Shown here: positions 50,859 through 60,010 of the stretch, in pieces
Layout of the letters: each line of letters starts with the position of its first letter
How positions within the stretch are numbered: the stretch's first letter is position 1
Origin: an uncultured Acetatifactor sp.
Lineage (GTDB): Bacteria > Bacillota > Clostridia > Lachnospirales > Lachnospiraceae
Reading direction: 5' to 3'
NCBI GenBank assembly: GCA_910586215.1
Contig: CAJUGH010000004.1
Coordinates: 108,186 to 172,185, forward strand
Length of the DNA stretch: 64,000 bases
Position numbers and translations under genes: made by a program
The notes under the pieces: generated by a model
The model's input: the letters and a program-made list of their open reading frames with translations, nothing else
What the model was told of the DNA's origin: nothing
Database searches by the model: none

Positions 50859-50935
50859 TCCATATCCCATTTTCATGCCTTGGCAGTGCGCCGCCAGGCG
50901 CAATGTGAGTCCGGTAAAAGAAAGGAGCCTCTTCC

Positions 50936-51726
50936 ATGGATCCCCAGTCCACCCGCTTTTTCTCCTTCGGAAGCAGACTGTCCCAAAATCCCTGTGAGCT
51001 GACTGGCTGCAGGACTGCTTTCCCGAATCCAGACCCCTTTGTCATACGGTTTCTGGGCACCCTCTGTGATCTATCGTGGCGGCAGGTTCTATATGTATTA
51101 CTCCTCTTGCCGGGGAGAAGATGGAACCTATTACTTGTTCTACTGCACAGATCATGCCTGCGGCAACTGTCTGGACCGTCCGGGAACCGCCGTTCTGGTG
51201 GATAGATTCCTGGATCCCCTTACCCTGGAAGGAACCCCCCACCTAGTCCTATGGCCTACCATGGATCGGGAGATTTCCGGAAAAGGTGCCATTTCTCCCC
51301 TGACAGACTGGCATACTGTGGAAGGCCCCTTCTACCTGCGCCATGGGAAATGGGAATATCTCATGTACAGTGGAAATTCTTTTGAACAGGAAGACTATTT
51401 CCTTGGCTATGCCCGCTGCGCAAAGCAAGGCAGCCTGCCGGATAAGACCTGGGAAAAATATCCTGGATCTCTTCCCTTTGGGAAATGGGCAGGGAAGCTT
51501 CTGGCGGCTTACACTCTCAGACCAGGTGTCCGTAACTCTTCCCCTATCTTCCACACAGGGGTATACTGTTCATATCCGGGTGGAGGATGGACTGGCCGGT
51601 GTGCTGGCAGACCGGCAACTCCTCTATAGCGGCCCTATATCCTGCCGCCCCTGCCTCTGTCTCAGCGGCAACTGCGGGCTGCGCATTTCCCGCCTGGAAA
51701 TTGTGGGACTTGGCAGCACCTATTGA
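50936..51726 (+). pseudogene. Remnant of a GH43-type glycosidase
   Basis: The gene begins at ATG 50936 with AAAGGAG upstream. Frame 1 gives an N-terminal NPDPFVI motif with the expected catalytic Asp. After a shift near 51045 another frame reads FWAPSVIYRGGRFYMYYSS and later HTVEGPFYLRHGKWEYLMYS, the GH43 beta-propeller blades with the general-acid Glu in VEGPF. A third frame near 51560-51726 ends the protein (VEDGLAGVLADRQLLYSG). Segments of the propeller between these pieces are missing. The neighbours are intact glycosidase genes, so this is a decayed member of the same locus. Confidence 0.75.
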
Positions 51727-51752
51727 CAGCCAACAGGAAAGGAACCCTACCC

Positions 51753-53987
51753 ATGAAATGCAAGCCTTTACTTCTGACATACGATGACACCTGGCAGGAA
51801 GAAGTCTGCTCCTATCCCCCGGAAGGAGGCACTACCTTAAGGGGAACCATGACCGTGCGCACTTCCCCCCTGTCCTCTCCCTTTACCGGCAGGCGCATCC
51901 TGGCCACCTTCCAGGCTGCCTCCCCGGAAGAGAGGATCAGCCTGGCCCTGGCCTTTTCCTTCCCACAGTGGTGCCCGGAAGAGGACTATCTCCTGGTGCC
52001 TGCCGCGGTATACGATGCCAACCGGTTCCACATCAAAAAAGTGCCCTATGCCCCCATGTTCTCCCCGGAAGACTATGGGACGCAGGTGCCTGTGACCACC
52101 ACGGACATTCCACACTTTGGCACTGGCCAGGGACAGGACGCCATCTCCCTGCGGGCAGGGGACAGCTCCCTCCCGGCAGTTTTCCTGTATCTCAGGAAGG
52201 AACAGAAAGGGATGGCTTTCCTCTATCCCTGCCAGGGAGAAGATGGTGCCGAGAATGGCTGTGTCCTTCTGGAGAACAGACGGGAATCCTCTGCCAGCCT
52301 CGCCCTGCGCTTCCTGTCCCCTGCCGTCCGAAGCCGGGGCATGTACCGCTTCCTGAACATCCGTTCGGATGCCCCCTGTGAGGACCAGCCCGGATCCCTA
52401 AGGCCCGGGGAATGCCTGTCCATACAAGTGGACTGCCTGGAATTTAACAGTCACAGCCTGGCAGAATTTTATGAGACCGTATATAGGTTAAGCCATGTGG
52501 CGGATCCTGTAGCAGGCTCCCGTTCCCTCCCCCACTGTGTGCCCTTCTCCCACGGCTTTCACCTGGTGGAAGACAAATACAACCGCTATAGCTGGCATTC
52601 CCGGTATGGATTTTACTGTGTGGGGGAAAACGAGAATCTGTACTCCTGCTGGCAGACCGGATGGGTGGGCGGTATCAACGCTGCATGGCCCCTGTATGCC
52701 CACGGTTCGGATGTGACCAGACAGCGTGCCCTGTCCACCATGGACTTTCTCTTCCGTCACATGCAGGCTCCCTCCGGCTTCTTCTATGGGATCTCTGACG
52801 GGGAGCACCTATATGGGGATGACTTTGCCCATATCGACCGCAAAGAGATCTCCCTGGTGCGGAAAAGTGCCGATGCCTTATATTTCTCTGCCTGTATCCT
52901 CCTGGAGATGAGAAAGAGATCGGAAATACCGCTTCCGGCCTGGGTGCAGGGCCTGCGCAGGTGTGCAGATGCCTTCTGTCTGCTGTTTGACCGGGAAGGC
53001 CAGCTGGGGCAGTTCCTGGATGTGGATACCGGGGACATCCTGGTGGGATGTTCCGCCTCCGGCGGGATGGCCCCTGCAGGGCTGGCCCTCTGTTCCCTGT
53101 ATTTTGGGGAACCAGGCTATCTGGACAGCGCCAGGAAAATTTCCGGGTATTACTATGAGAATTACACCCGTATCGGCCTGGCCAACGGCGGTCCCGGGGA
53201 AATCCTCTCTGCCCCGGATTCCGAGAGTGCCTACGCCCTCCTGGAAAGCTATGTGATCCTCTACGAATGTACCCGGGATACCTGTTTCCTGGACTATGCC
53301 AGGGAGGCTGCCTCCCTCTACGCCACCTGGTGTATGCCCTATGATTATCCCTTCCCTGCCCACAGCACTTTCGGCCAGGCAGACATGCGCACCACCGGGG
53401 CCGTCTGGGCCAATGTCCAGAACAAGCATGGCGCTCCCGGACCATGCACCCACTCCGGCTCCGCCCTGTTCCGCCTAAGCCGTTACACCGGGGAGGCTTC
53501 CTACATGGAACTGTGCCGGGATACCTCCCACAACATCACCCAGTACCTCTCCCGGGATGACCGTCCCCTGTGGGATTATACCTATGAGAAGGCAGCCCCC
53601 AGCGGCTTTATGTGTGAACGGGTGAGTACCTGCGACTGGGAGGGCTATGACAGGATCGGCGGCATCTATGCCTCCGGGTGCTGGTGTGAGGCCACAGCCC
53701 TGTGTATCGCCACGGACATCCCCGGAATCTGGCTGGACAGGAAGAGAGGCCGCCTGTGGGTCATCGACCATGTGGAATGCACCCCCATCCCAAATGGCCT
53801 CTTCTTGAAAAACAGCACCTCTTTTCCAGCAAAGATAAATGTACTCATTGACAATGGGGAATGGGAATCTGGCTGCTTCGACTATCGGGCACAGCTTTGG
53901 CAGGTGGAACTTGCACCTGGCCAGGAGCGGGAGATTATCCTTTCCCTGGAAGCGGACTTCCTCCCATACCGGATACGGCAGTTTTAG
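51753..53987 (+). CDS. Large (alpha/alpha)6-barrel type protein, putative glycoside hydrolase or lyase
   Basis: 744 residues from ATG 51753 (MKCKPLLLTYDDTWQEEVCS); AAAGGAA lies upstream. The first 260 residues look like a beta-sandwich. Residues about 280-640 contain helical repeats with Trp, Asp and Glu clusters (WQTGWVGGINAAWPLYAHGS; SGFFYGISDG), as in six-hairpin glycosidases and unsaturated-glucuronyl hydrolases. A short beta tail ends it. No signal peptide is seen, so it is cytosolic. I do not recognise the family. It sits between the broken GH43 and the GH29 gene, suggesting it processes the same imported glycan. Confidence 0.55.
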   Translation: MKCKPLLLTYDDTWQEEVCSYPPEGGTTLRGTMTVRTSPLSSPFTGRRILATFQAASPEERISLALAFSFPQWCPEEDYLLVPAAVYDANRFHIKKVPYAPMFSPEDYGTQVPVTTTDIPHFGTGQGQDAISLRAGDSSLPAVFLYLRKEQKGMAFLYPCQGEDGAENGCVLLENRRESSASLALRFLSPAVRSRGMYRFLNIRSDAPCEDQPGSLRPGECLSIQVDCLEFNSHSLAEFYETVYRLSHVADPVAGSRSLPHCVPFSHGFHLVEDKYNRYSWHSRYGFYCVGENENLYSCWQTGWVGGINAAWPLYAHGSDVTRQRALSTMDFLFRHMQAPSGFFYGISDGEHLYGDDFAHIDRKEISLVRKSADALYFSACILLEMRKRSEIPLPAWVQGLRRCADAFCLLFDREGQLGQFLDVDTGDILVGCSASGGMAPAGLALCSLYFGEPGYLDSARKISGYYYENYTRIGLANGGPGEILSAPDSESAYALLESYVILYECTRDTCFLDYAREAASLYATWCMPYDYPFPAHSTFGQADMRTTGAVWANVQNKHGAPGPCTHSGSALFRLSRYTGEASYMELCRDTSHNITQYLSRDDRPLWDYTYEKAAPSGFMCERVSTCDWEGYDRIGGIYASGCWCEATALCIATDIPGIWLDRKRGRLWVIDHVECTPIPNGLFLKNSTSFPAKINVLIDNGEWESGCFDYRAQLWQVELAPGQEREIILSLEADFLPYRIRQF

Positions 53988-54029
53988 AAGATACTGTTTC
54001 AAACAAAATACCAGAAAGGATGTGATCTT

Positions 54030-55304
54030 ATGATGCAGCAATGGTTCAAGGATGCCAAGCTGGGTGTCTTTATGCACTGGGGACTTTATTCCGTCAAGGG
54101 AATTGCAGAATCCTGGAGCTTTTACAAAGGAGAGATTTCTTACGAAGATTACATGGCACAGGCTGGAGGGTTCACAGCCTCCCGGTATGATCCGGTAAAA
54201 TGGGCCGATATTTTCACCCGCTTCGGCGCCAGATACAGTGTACTCACCGCCAAACACCATGACGGCTTTGCCCTGTGGGACACCCGGTATTCTGACCTAA
54301 ATGTGGTGAAACAGACCCCTGCAGGCCGGGATCTGATCGGTCCCTACTGCCAGGCCATGCGGGATGCCGGGATCCGTGTGGGGCTGTATTTCTCCCACCT
54401 GGACTGGTCCCACCCGGACAACAACGCCATCATCCGCCCGGATACCGACCTGCCCTATCACCCCAGGACCTTCCCCCAGGGTGCCCCTGACCCTAAGCGA
54501 TGGAAGAATTTCCTGCGCTTCCACCGGGGCCAGCTGGAGGAACTGATGACCCGCTATGGAACCGTTGACCTAATGTGGTTTGACGGGGACTGGGAGAAGA
54601 ATGCCGACCAGTGGGACATGAAGGGACTGCGGGAATACCTGCACCGCCTGAATCCCCAGGTGATCCTCAACAGCCGCATGCAGGGCTATGGGGATTACGA
54701 GACCCCGGAGCAGGGATTCCCCGTGGGGGATCCTGTGGGGGAAGCCTGGGAGTACAATGTCACCATGAACAATTCCTGGGGATATGTGCCCACTGACCAG
54801 GACAACAAGCCCGTATCCCGTCTGGTGCGGATGTTTACAGAGGTGATCAGCCGGGGTGGGAACATGCTCTTAGACATCGGTCCCCTGGCAGATGGCACCT
54901 TCCAGCCTGAGCAGGAGAAGCGCCTGTTGGAATTCGGGGACTGGCTGCGGCCTGTGTCAGAAGCGGTGTATGGCACGGAAAGGGGAATCGGCCTGCGCCA
55001 TTACTGTGGGCCTTCCACCCTGTCCAAAGACCACCGCACCCTGTACCTGTACGCCTTCGGCAGGCCGGGGGATCTGTTTCTCAAGGGACTGCATACCCCC
55101 GTAAAAAAAGCCACCGTACTAAGGAGTGGCCGGATGCTTCCTGTGGAGACCATGATCGGCGCTCCCTGGAACGGTGTGCCTCCCACGGTGTGGATTCCAG
55201 TGCCGGAGGAAGAGGCTGATCCTTATGCCACGGTAGTGCGTCTGGACCTGGATGGGGAAGTTTCCCTGTTTGAAGGGGCAGGAGGTGCCATCGCCTATAA
55301 TTGA
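54030..55304 (+). CDS. Alpha-L-fucosidase (GH29)
   Basis: 424 residues, no signal peptide. LGVFMHWGLYSVKG near 11-24, TAKHHDGFALWDT (73-85) and LMWFDGDWE with Asp185 as the likely nucleophile are GH29 hallmarks. GGNMLLDIGPLADG near 280 is the second family signature. It hydrolyses alpha-fucosides inside the cell after import. AAAGGATG precedes the ATG. It follows the (alpha/alpha)6 gene by 42 bp in the same direction. Confidence 0.9.
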   Translation: MMQQWFKDAKLGVFMHWGLYSVKGIAESWSFYKGEISYEDYMAQAGGFTASRYDPVKWADIFTRFGARYSVLTAKHHDGFALWDTRYSDLNVVKQTPAGRDLIGPYCQAMRDAGIRVGLYFSHLDWSHPDNNAIIRPDTDLPYHPRTFPQGAPDPKRWKNFLRFHRGQLEELMTRYGTVDLMWFDGDWEKNADQWDMKGLREYLHRLNPQVILNSRMQGYGDYETPEQGFPVGDPVGEAWEYNVTMNNSWGYVPTDQDNKPVSRLVRMFTEVISRGGNMLLDIGPLADGTFQPEQEKRLLEFGDWLRPVSEAVYGTERGIGLRHYCGPSTLSKDHRTLYLYAFGRPGDLFLKGLHTPVKKATVLRSGRMLPVETMIGAPWNGVPPTVWIPVPEEEADPYATVVRLDLDGEVSLFEGAGGAIAYN

Positions 55305-55407
55305 CCGGATACCAGGGCCCTATGGCCAAAAATGCAGCCAACGCCATTCGAAAGTGCCATGAACGGCACCTTGACGCCCCCCACATCCTGATATGAGGAG
55401 TATACAG

Positions 55408-55776
55408 ATGACATTTGACAGACTTTATCCTAGTAAAAAGCTGCTCCAGGTAGAGCAGCACCTGCGGAAGGTATGGGCAGGGGAGATTCCCTGCACCTAT
55501 TCTTCCCTCACATCCCAGTCCTATTACAGAGGCCTGCGGCCCAGGGAAGACATGTACCGGGCAGCAGCAGACTTTGGAGACTCTGTGCTCTTTGTGCCGT
55601 ATCTGTCCCCCCAGGGCCATGACAGGTTCCCCAGGTTCTCCGATTACCTCTTCTATCTGCACTCCATACAAAAGCCCGGCACCAGGTTGTGGCTCCTTTT
55701 AGATCCCAATGACCCGGACTATCCCAGACAGCCGGAGGCAGCCAGGGCCATCACAGGGGAGCCGGAGGGCACCTGA
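55408..55776 (+). CDS. Small hypothetical protein, possibly a remnant
   Basis: 122 residues from ATG 55408 (MTFDRLYPSKKLLQVEQHLR). A GAGGAG sequence lies about 12 bases upstream. I do not recognise a domain. The N-terminal RKVWAGEIP segment and the later GTRLWLLLDPNDPDYPR could be separate pieces of a longer (uroporphyrinogen-decarboxylase-like?) protein joined by an internal deletion, as seen in neighbouring broken genes. This is a guess. It follows the GH29 gene by about 100 bp. Confidence 0.35.
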   Translation: MTFDRLYPSKKLLQVEQHLRKVWAGEIPCTYSSLTSQSYYRGLRPREDMYRAAADFGDSVLFVPYLSPQGHDRFPRFSDYLFYLHSIQKPGTRLWLLLDPNDPDYPRQPEAARAITGEPEGT

Positions 55777-55817
55777 AAGAGAGGGAAGCCGGGGGAAATA
55801 CAAGCAGACAAAGGCCT

Positions 55818-56990
55818 TTAAAACACCTGAATATCCCGCCTACCCTCCACGCCTCCCTGCACCAGCGCTGCTGTCACTCCTGCCGCCAGCATAAGCCCCC
55901 CTGCCACAAGGGCCAGTCCCTTCGGCCTGGTGATCTCATCGAACCGGAACATGGCAAGCCCGCAGAAGACCACTCCCCCGACTCCTGCCGGCAGCAGCCA
56001 GGCAATGGCTGTGATATAATTCTCCAGATGGCATGTGGCCACGAATACTGCCAGGGCCATCCCCAGAGAAAAAGCCGCAACCACTGCCAGGTGGGAAAGG
56101 ATATTCTGTCCCAGGGTCCAGGGATGCCAGCCGATAAAGCCGCTGGAAAAACAAGAGAGACTACAGTCCCAGAAACTTGTCACCTGGTTGCGGACAGCAA
56201 TCCTTGCATAGACCGCCATGACCAGGGCTGTCATCACCAGGCAGGAAGCCACTACCGCTGCCAGTCTATGCCAGTAGGTGGCCCTGCCCTGCCGGAAGCT
56301 GTACTGCAGGGCAGGCATCCGACTCCTGTTCTCCGCAACCATGTAGGGCAATACCAGGATGATCAGGGCCAGTACCAGGAAAACTCCCATGAAACGCAGC
56401 ACTTCAAAATTGTAGTACGCCACATTGGAAGGCAGCATGCCATACACTTCCCCGGCATTGCGCTCTGCCACCCTCCTCTGCTGCTTTTGGTCCAGACCGG
56501 TATACTGTCCTGTTCCCCCGCCCAAAGCCTCCTGTTCATAGGCTGCAAGATAGTAATCCCAGATCTCATAGGGAAGCAGACGTTCCATTTCTTCTCCCAG
56601 GTTCACCTGGGGAAAGGCTTCCTGTAGTGCCCACCACAGCCGGTTTTCATCTTCCAGGGAAAATCCATTCTTATTTCCATGAACCAGGTCAACAAAGCTA
56701 TGGATTCCCAGGCTCCCAAAGTCTTCATTGGCCGCTATATACCCATCCAGGCTGCTCCCCTCATACACCGGCCTTGACTGCTTCCACTCCTGGAATTCCT
56801 CCGGGGAAATCCTGGCCCCGTATTGTGCCATAAAAGATCTGACCATATCTGCTTCCATGTGGTAGCTTCCCATGGCAGACTGCACATAAGGCCGTAAGAA
56901 CAGGGAAAAAAACAACAGACCGAATACCACCAGATACAGTATTTTCCTAATAGAAAATATTTTCTTCATCTCCTGCCATACCATTGCCAT
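55818..56990 (-). CDS. ABC transporter-associated membrane protein, permease 2
   Basis: 390 residues from ATG 56990 (MAMVWQEMKKIFSIRKILYL), with AAGGGG 9 bases upstream. One helix near the N terminus, an outward-facing helical region (about 45-185), then five or six C-terminal helices, the ABC-2-type permease layout. It is last of the sigma-ABC operon and shares this architecture with the upstream permease, so they likely form a heterodimer with the ATPase. Substrate unknown. Confidence 0.65.
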   Translation of the reverse strand: MAMVWQEMKKIFSIRKILYLVVFGLLFFSLFLRPYVQSAMGSYHMEADMVRSFMAQYGARISPEEFQEWKQSRPVYEGSSLDGYIAANEDFGSLGIHSFVDLVHGNKNGFSLEDENRLWWALQEAFPQVNLGEEMERLLPYEIWDYYLAAYEQEALGGGTGQYTGLDQKQQRRVAERNAGEVYGMLPSNVAYYNFEVLRFMGVFLVLALIILVLPYMVAENRSRMPALQYSFRQGRATYWHRLAAVVASCLVMTALVMAVYARIAVRNQVTSFWDCSLSCFSSGFIGWHPWTLGQNILSHLAVVAAFSLGMALAVFVATCHLENYITAIAWLLPAGVGGVVFCGLAMFRFDEITRPKGLALVAGGLMLAAGVTAALVQGGVEGRRDIQVF

Positions 56991-57088
56991 ATTTTGGAAC
57001 CCCTTCCTTTCTGTCAGCGTCAGCACAAAAACTTCCTAAATTGCCGAAATATCCGTCCTTTCCCACATGAGGCCTTCCCTCTTCCATA

Positions 57089-58309
57089 TCACAGATCCTC
57101 CTTCAAAAAACGGCAGTTTCGCGCCCGGCACCACCCAAGCACCACCACGCCCCAGAAGACCACGAACAGCACCTCGTACCCTCTTGCCGACAGGAAACTG
57201 CCCCCACTGGCAAACCACCGCCCCGCCTTCCCGGCGAAGTCCACCGGATTGAACCGCAATACAAAATACAACACCGTTTTCCTTGGAAAAACCTGTGTCA
57301 GTACAGCCACTCCGAAACAGATAAGGGCCAGCTTCCCTACAGCCGGCAGGATCCTGTGACTTGCTGTCACTGCCACGTAGGCCAGCCCCCCGAAGAGACA
57401 GGCCACACACCAGCACACCAGGAACTGCAATCCCAGATATCCCCGGATACTCACAGGGAATCTGGTGACCAGGGGAAAAAAGGTATCCAGTACCATCATG
57501 CTTCCCAGGCGGGTGTCCCAAAGTTTTCCCAGAGGAAATACCACTCCTGCCATTCCCATGGTCATGGCCCACACTGCCACTGTACATCCCGTGGACACCA
57601 TAATCGCCGCACGGCCTTTCACCGCCTGGATCCGCCTTCCCAGGCGGGAGGCGTAGATTTCTGCCCCGGTCCGCTGGTCAAAAGGCTCATTCACACACCG
57701 CATCATCAGAAGCACTGACCCCAGGATGGATTCCACTGTAAGGGCCAGGGAAAGCCACCTGGAATACAGATCGAAGAAACGGCCTCCACAGGGTACGAAG
57801 AACCCTCTGGCCGTTTTGTCCTGCCGGTTCTCCTCTATCACCGGTTCCAGGGTGGCGTATACCTTTCTGGCATACGCCGCCGCATCCCCCTGCAGCTTTC
57901 TGGACAATATATAAGTATCTGCCAGGTCGGCAGCTGCAAACTCCCGGATCAGATGCAGAGTCCCCTCCAGTATATTCTGCACCGGGATCTTCCCTGGATC
58001 CCCTCCCTGGGATCCGGCAAAGGCCTGGAGAATTTCTTCCACATTTTCCTGGTCCAGCCATAGGACGCCACTCTCCGCCAGCTTGCGGCTGATCTCCACA
58101 TACTCCTGCTGTTCCTGGAAATTCCAGACGATCCACAGATTCACCACCATGGATCCCATGAGAAACAGCCACAACAGCCTGCTGCAGCAGATCCGCCTGC
58201 ATTCCTCCCACACCATATGCGGTCTCCTTTTCCTAATTCCAATTCCCTTCCTGCTTCCTGTCATACCCATACGACCCACACAAACCAATCCCACAGAATC
58301 GCCTTTCAT
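57089..58309 (-). CDS. ABC transporter-associated membrane protein, permease 1
   Basis: 406 residues. A basic N terminus of about 40 residues, a helix near 45-62 (LLWLFLMGSMVVNLWIVWNF), an extracytoplasmic helical region (about 65-165), then five or six helices. It resembles ABC-2-type permeases without a clear subfamily. The ATG overlaps the ATPase stop by 4 bp (ATGA), so translation is coupled. Confidence 0.65.
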   Translation of the reverse strand: MKGDSVGLVCVGRMGMTGSRKGIGIRKRRPHMVWEECRRICCSRLLWLFLMGSMVVNLWIVWNFQEQQEYVEISRKLAESGVLWLDQENVEEILQAFAGSQGGDPGKIPVQNILEGTLHLIREFAAADLADTYILSRKLQGDAAAYARKVYATLEPVIEENRQDKTARGFFVPCGGRFFDLYSRWLSLALTVESILGSVLLMMRCVNEPFDQRTGAEIYASRLGRRIQAVKGRAAIMVSTGCTVAVWAMTMGMAGVVFPLGKLWDTRLGSMMVLDTFFPLVTRFPVSIRGYLGLQFLVCWCVACLFGGLAYVAVTASHRILPAVGKLALICFGVAVLTQVFPRKTVLYFVLRFNPVDFAGKAGRWFASGGSFLSARGYEVLFVVFWGVVVLGWCRARNCRFLKEDL

Positions 58310-59163
58310 AATTGGTAGGTATGCAGAAACACGTCCTCCAGCCCCGGTCTGCAGGCCTGCCAGTCCTCTCCTGCCCTCCTGTCACTGATGAAACGCACCC
58401 TTACCTCTGTTCCCTCCTGGCGCTGGGAGAGCACCTGGTAATGCTCTTCCCATTCCAGAAGCCGCTCCATTGGGATCAAGGCCTCAAAGACCCTGCCATC
58501 CAGGCTGTCACAGAGATGCTCCACCGTGTCATTGCAGTAGAGCTTACGGTCCCGGAGCATAAGGATATGATTGGCAATGAATTCCACGTCTGACACGATA
58601 TGGGTGGATATCAGCAGGATCCTGTCCTCTGACATCTGTGTCAGAATCTTGCGAAAGCGCATCCGTTCCCCGGGATCCAGGCCAGCAGTGGGTTCATCCA
58701 GCACCAGGATATGTGGATCATTTAAGAGAGCCTGGGCAATGCCGATGCGCTGTACCATCCCCCCGGAAAATTTCTTCATTTTCTTCTTCGCCTCACCAGA
58801 CATCCCCACCAGTTCCAGCACTCTGCGGATCTGCCCGTACAGACCTTCCCTGGGCATTCCCTTCAGGATTCCGATATACCGCAGGTATTGCTCCGGCGTA
58901 TAGTCCCTGTAATACCCGAAATCCTGGGGCAGATAACCGACTTTCTCCCGGTATGCCCCGTCCAGCACATGGATATCCTTTCCCTCATACAGGATCCTTC
59001 CCTGGGTGGGGAACAGCAAGGTGGTAATCAGTTTCATCAAAGTAGTCTTGCCTGCCCCATTGGGTGCCAGCAGCCCATATACCCCATTTCCCAGTTCCAG
59101 GTTTACATCTGCCAGGGCGGTGAAATCCTTATATTTTTTCGTCACATGCTCAAGCTGTAGCAT
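58306..59163 (-). CDS. ABC transporter ATP-binding protein (CcmA/NatA type)
   Basis: 285 residues, AAAGGAG upstream of ATG 59163. Walker A APNGAGKTT (about 34-42), Q-loop YLPQDFGYYRDYTPEQY, signature FSGGMVQRIGIAQALL and Walker B ILVLDEPTAGLDP are all intact, with a switch His in LISTHIVSDVEF. It powers the two permeases that follow. It overlaps the preceding membrane protein gene by 14 bp. Export, bacteriocin immunity or lipid-related stress response are typical roles of this type. Confidence 0.92.
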   Translation of the reverse strand: MLQLEHVTKKYKDFTALADVNLELGNGVYGLLAPNGAGKTTLMKLITTLLFPTQGRILYEGKDIHVLDGAYREKVGYLPQDFGYYRDYTPEQYLRYIGILKGMPREGLYGQIRRVLELVGMSGEAKKKMKKFSGGMVQRIGIAQALLNDPHILVLDEPTAGLDPGERMRFRKILTQMSEDRILLISTHIVSDVEFIANHILMLRDRKLYCNDTVEHLCDSLDGRVFEALIPMERLLEWEEHYQVLSQRQEGTEVRVRFISDRRAGEDWQACRPGLEDVFLHTYQL

Positions 59164-59929
59164 CAGAATACTCCTTTCGAAATAGCAGTGTGGTCAAGTA
59201 CTGCAACTGCCGCAGGTAGAGCCACAGGCTGCACAGACCTGTGGCCAGGAACACATACACCGGGATCCATCCCAGGAATGCCCCATACACCTGGGGAAAG
59301 TACAGCAGCGCTGTCACATGTAGCACCAGCCAGATTCCACAGACTGCCACTGCCCATCCCACACGCCTCCCCCGCTCCATGCCTGCCAGCAGCAGCACAG
59401 AGAAACAGGTCAGAGAACTGAAGGACACTGCCAGAAGCCGTATCACATCCACCTTATACTGTAGAAAAAGTACCAGGATATACAGGCCATTGCCGCCCAT
59501 CCCCAGGAAGCTGGCTGCCAGCATCCTCACTGCCAGCACATGGAAAAAAGTGTACTTGTAAGACATGTGCAGCCCATAACACCCATTCTGGACATCCTTA
59601 CACCAGAACAGCAGGAAAATGCATGCATACAATACCGGAGAAGCACAAAACACCACCAGGTCTGCACTTGCCACCAGGTCTGACATGCATTTCATCAGCA
59701 GGTATAACACAAGCAGGGAAATGACAAAGGCCAGGCAGAATACATCCCCCATACCCGCCAGCAACTGTCCCGGGCCCAGTTCCCGGTACAAGTCCCAGAA
59801 GAAGGCAGCCACTCCCCTCCGGGGCGTCTTCTTCTCCCATGCCTTGGCCAGCTTCTCATTCTGTTCCTTCTCCTCCACCCTGGCCCACATGCCCTCTAGG
59901 AATTGCTTCTGCTGTCTGTCTATTTTCAA
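59150..59929 (-). CDS. Membrane protein of the sigma-ABC operon, possible anti-sigma partner
   Basis: 259 residues, probably TTG start at 59929 with GAGGGGGTG upstream. About 70 charged N-terminal residues (MKIDRQQKQFLEGMWARVEE) face the cytoplasm, followed by six helices. I do not recognise the family. Its place directly after an ECF sigma gene and before the ABC genes, with a soluble N terminus, fits an anti-sigma role; a transporter subunit is the other option. A hairpin (59967-60003) separates it from the sigma gene. Confidence 0.6.
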   Translation of the reverse strand: MKIDRQQKQFLEGMWARVEEKEQNEKLAKAWEKKTPRRGVAAFFWDLYRELGPGQLLAGMGDVFCLAFVISLLVLYLLMKCMSDLVASADLVVFCASPVLYACIFLLFWCKDVQNGCYGLHMSYKYTFFHVLAVRMLAASFLGMGGNGLYILVLFLQYKVDVIRLLAVSFSSLTCFSVLLLAGMERGRRVGWAVAVCGIWLVLHVTALLYFPQVYGAFLGWIPVYVFLATGLCSLWLYLRQLQYLTTLLFRKEYSDATA

Positions 59930-59966
59930 GTAAACACCCCCTCTTTTCGGGGAATGACTTAGATTT

Positions 59967-60003
59967 TCTTGGACCAGGCTCTCTCTGGCCCTAGAAAATC
60001 TTC
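59967..60003 (-). promoter_or_regulatory. Intercistronic hairpin between sigma factor and ABC genes
   Basis: GATTTTCT pairs with AGAAAATC around an inner CCAG/CTGG stem. There is no T-run, so it may protect RNA or attenuate rather than terminate. A second small hairpin CCCC-TCTTTTC-GGGG lies at 59938-59953, just upstream of the start codon. Confidence 0.5.
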
Positions 60004-60010
60004 ATTCCCT

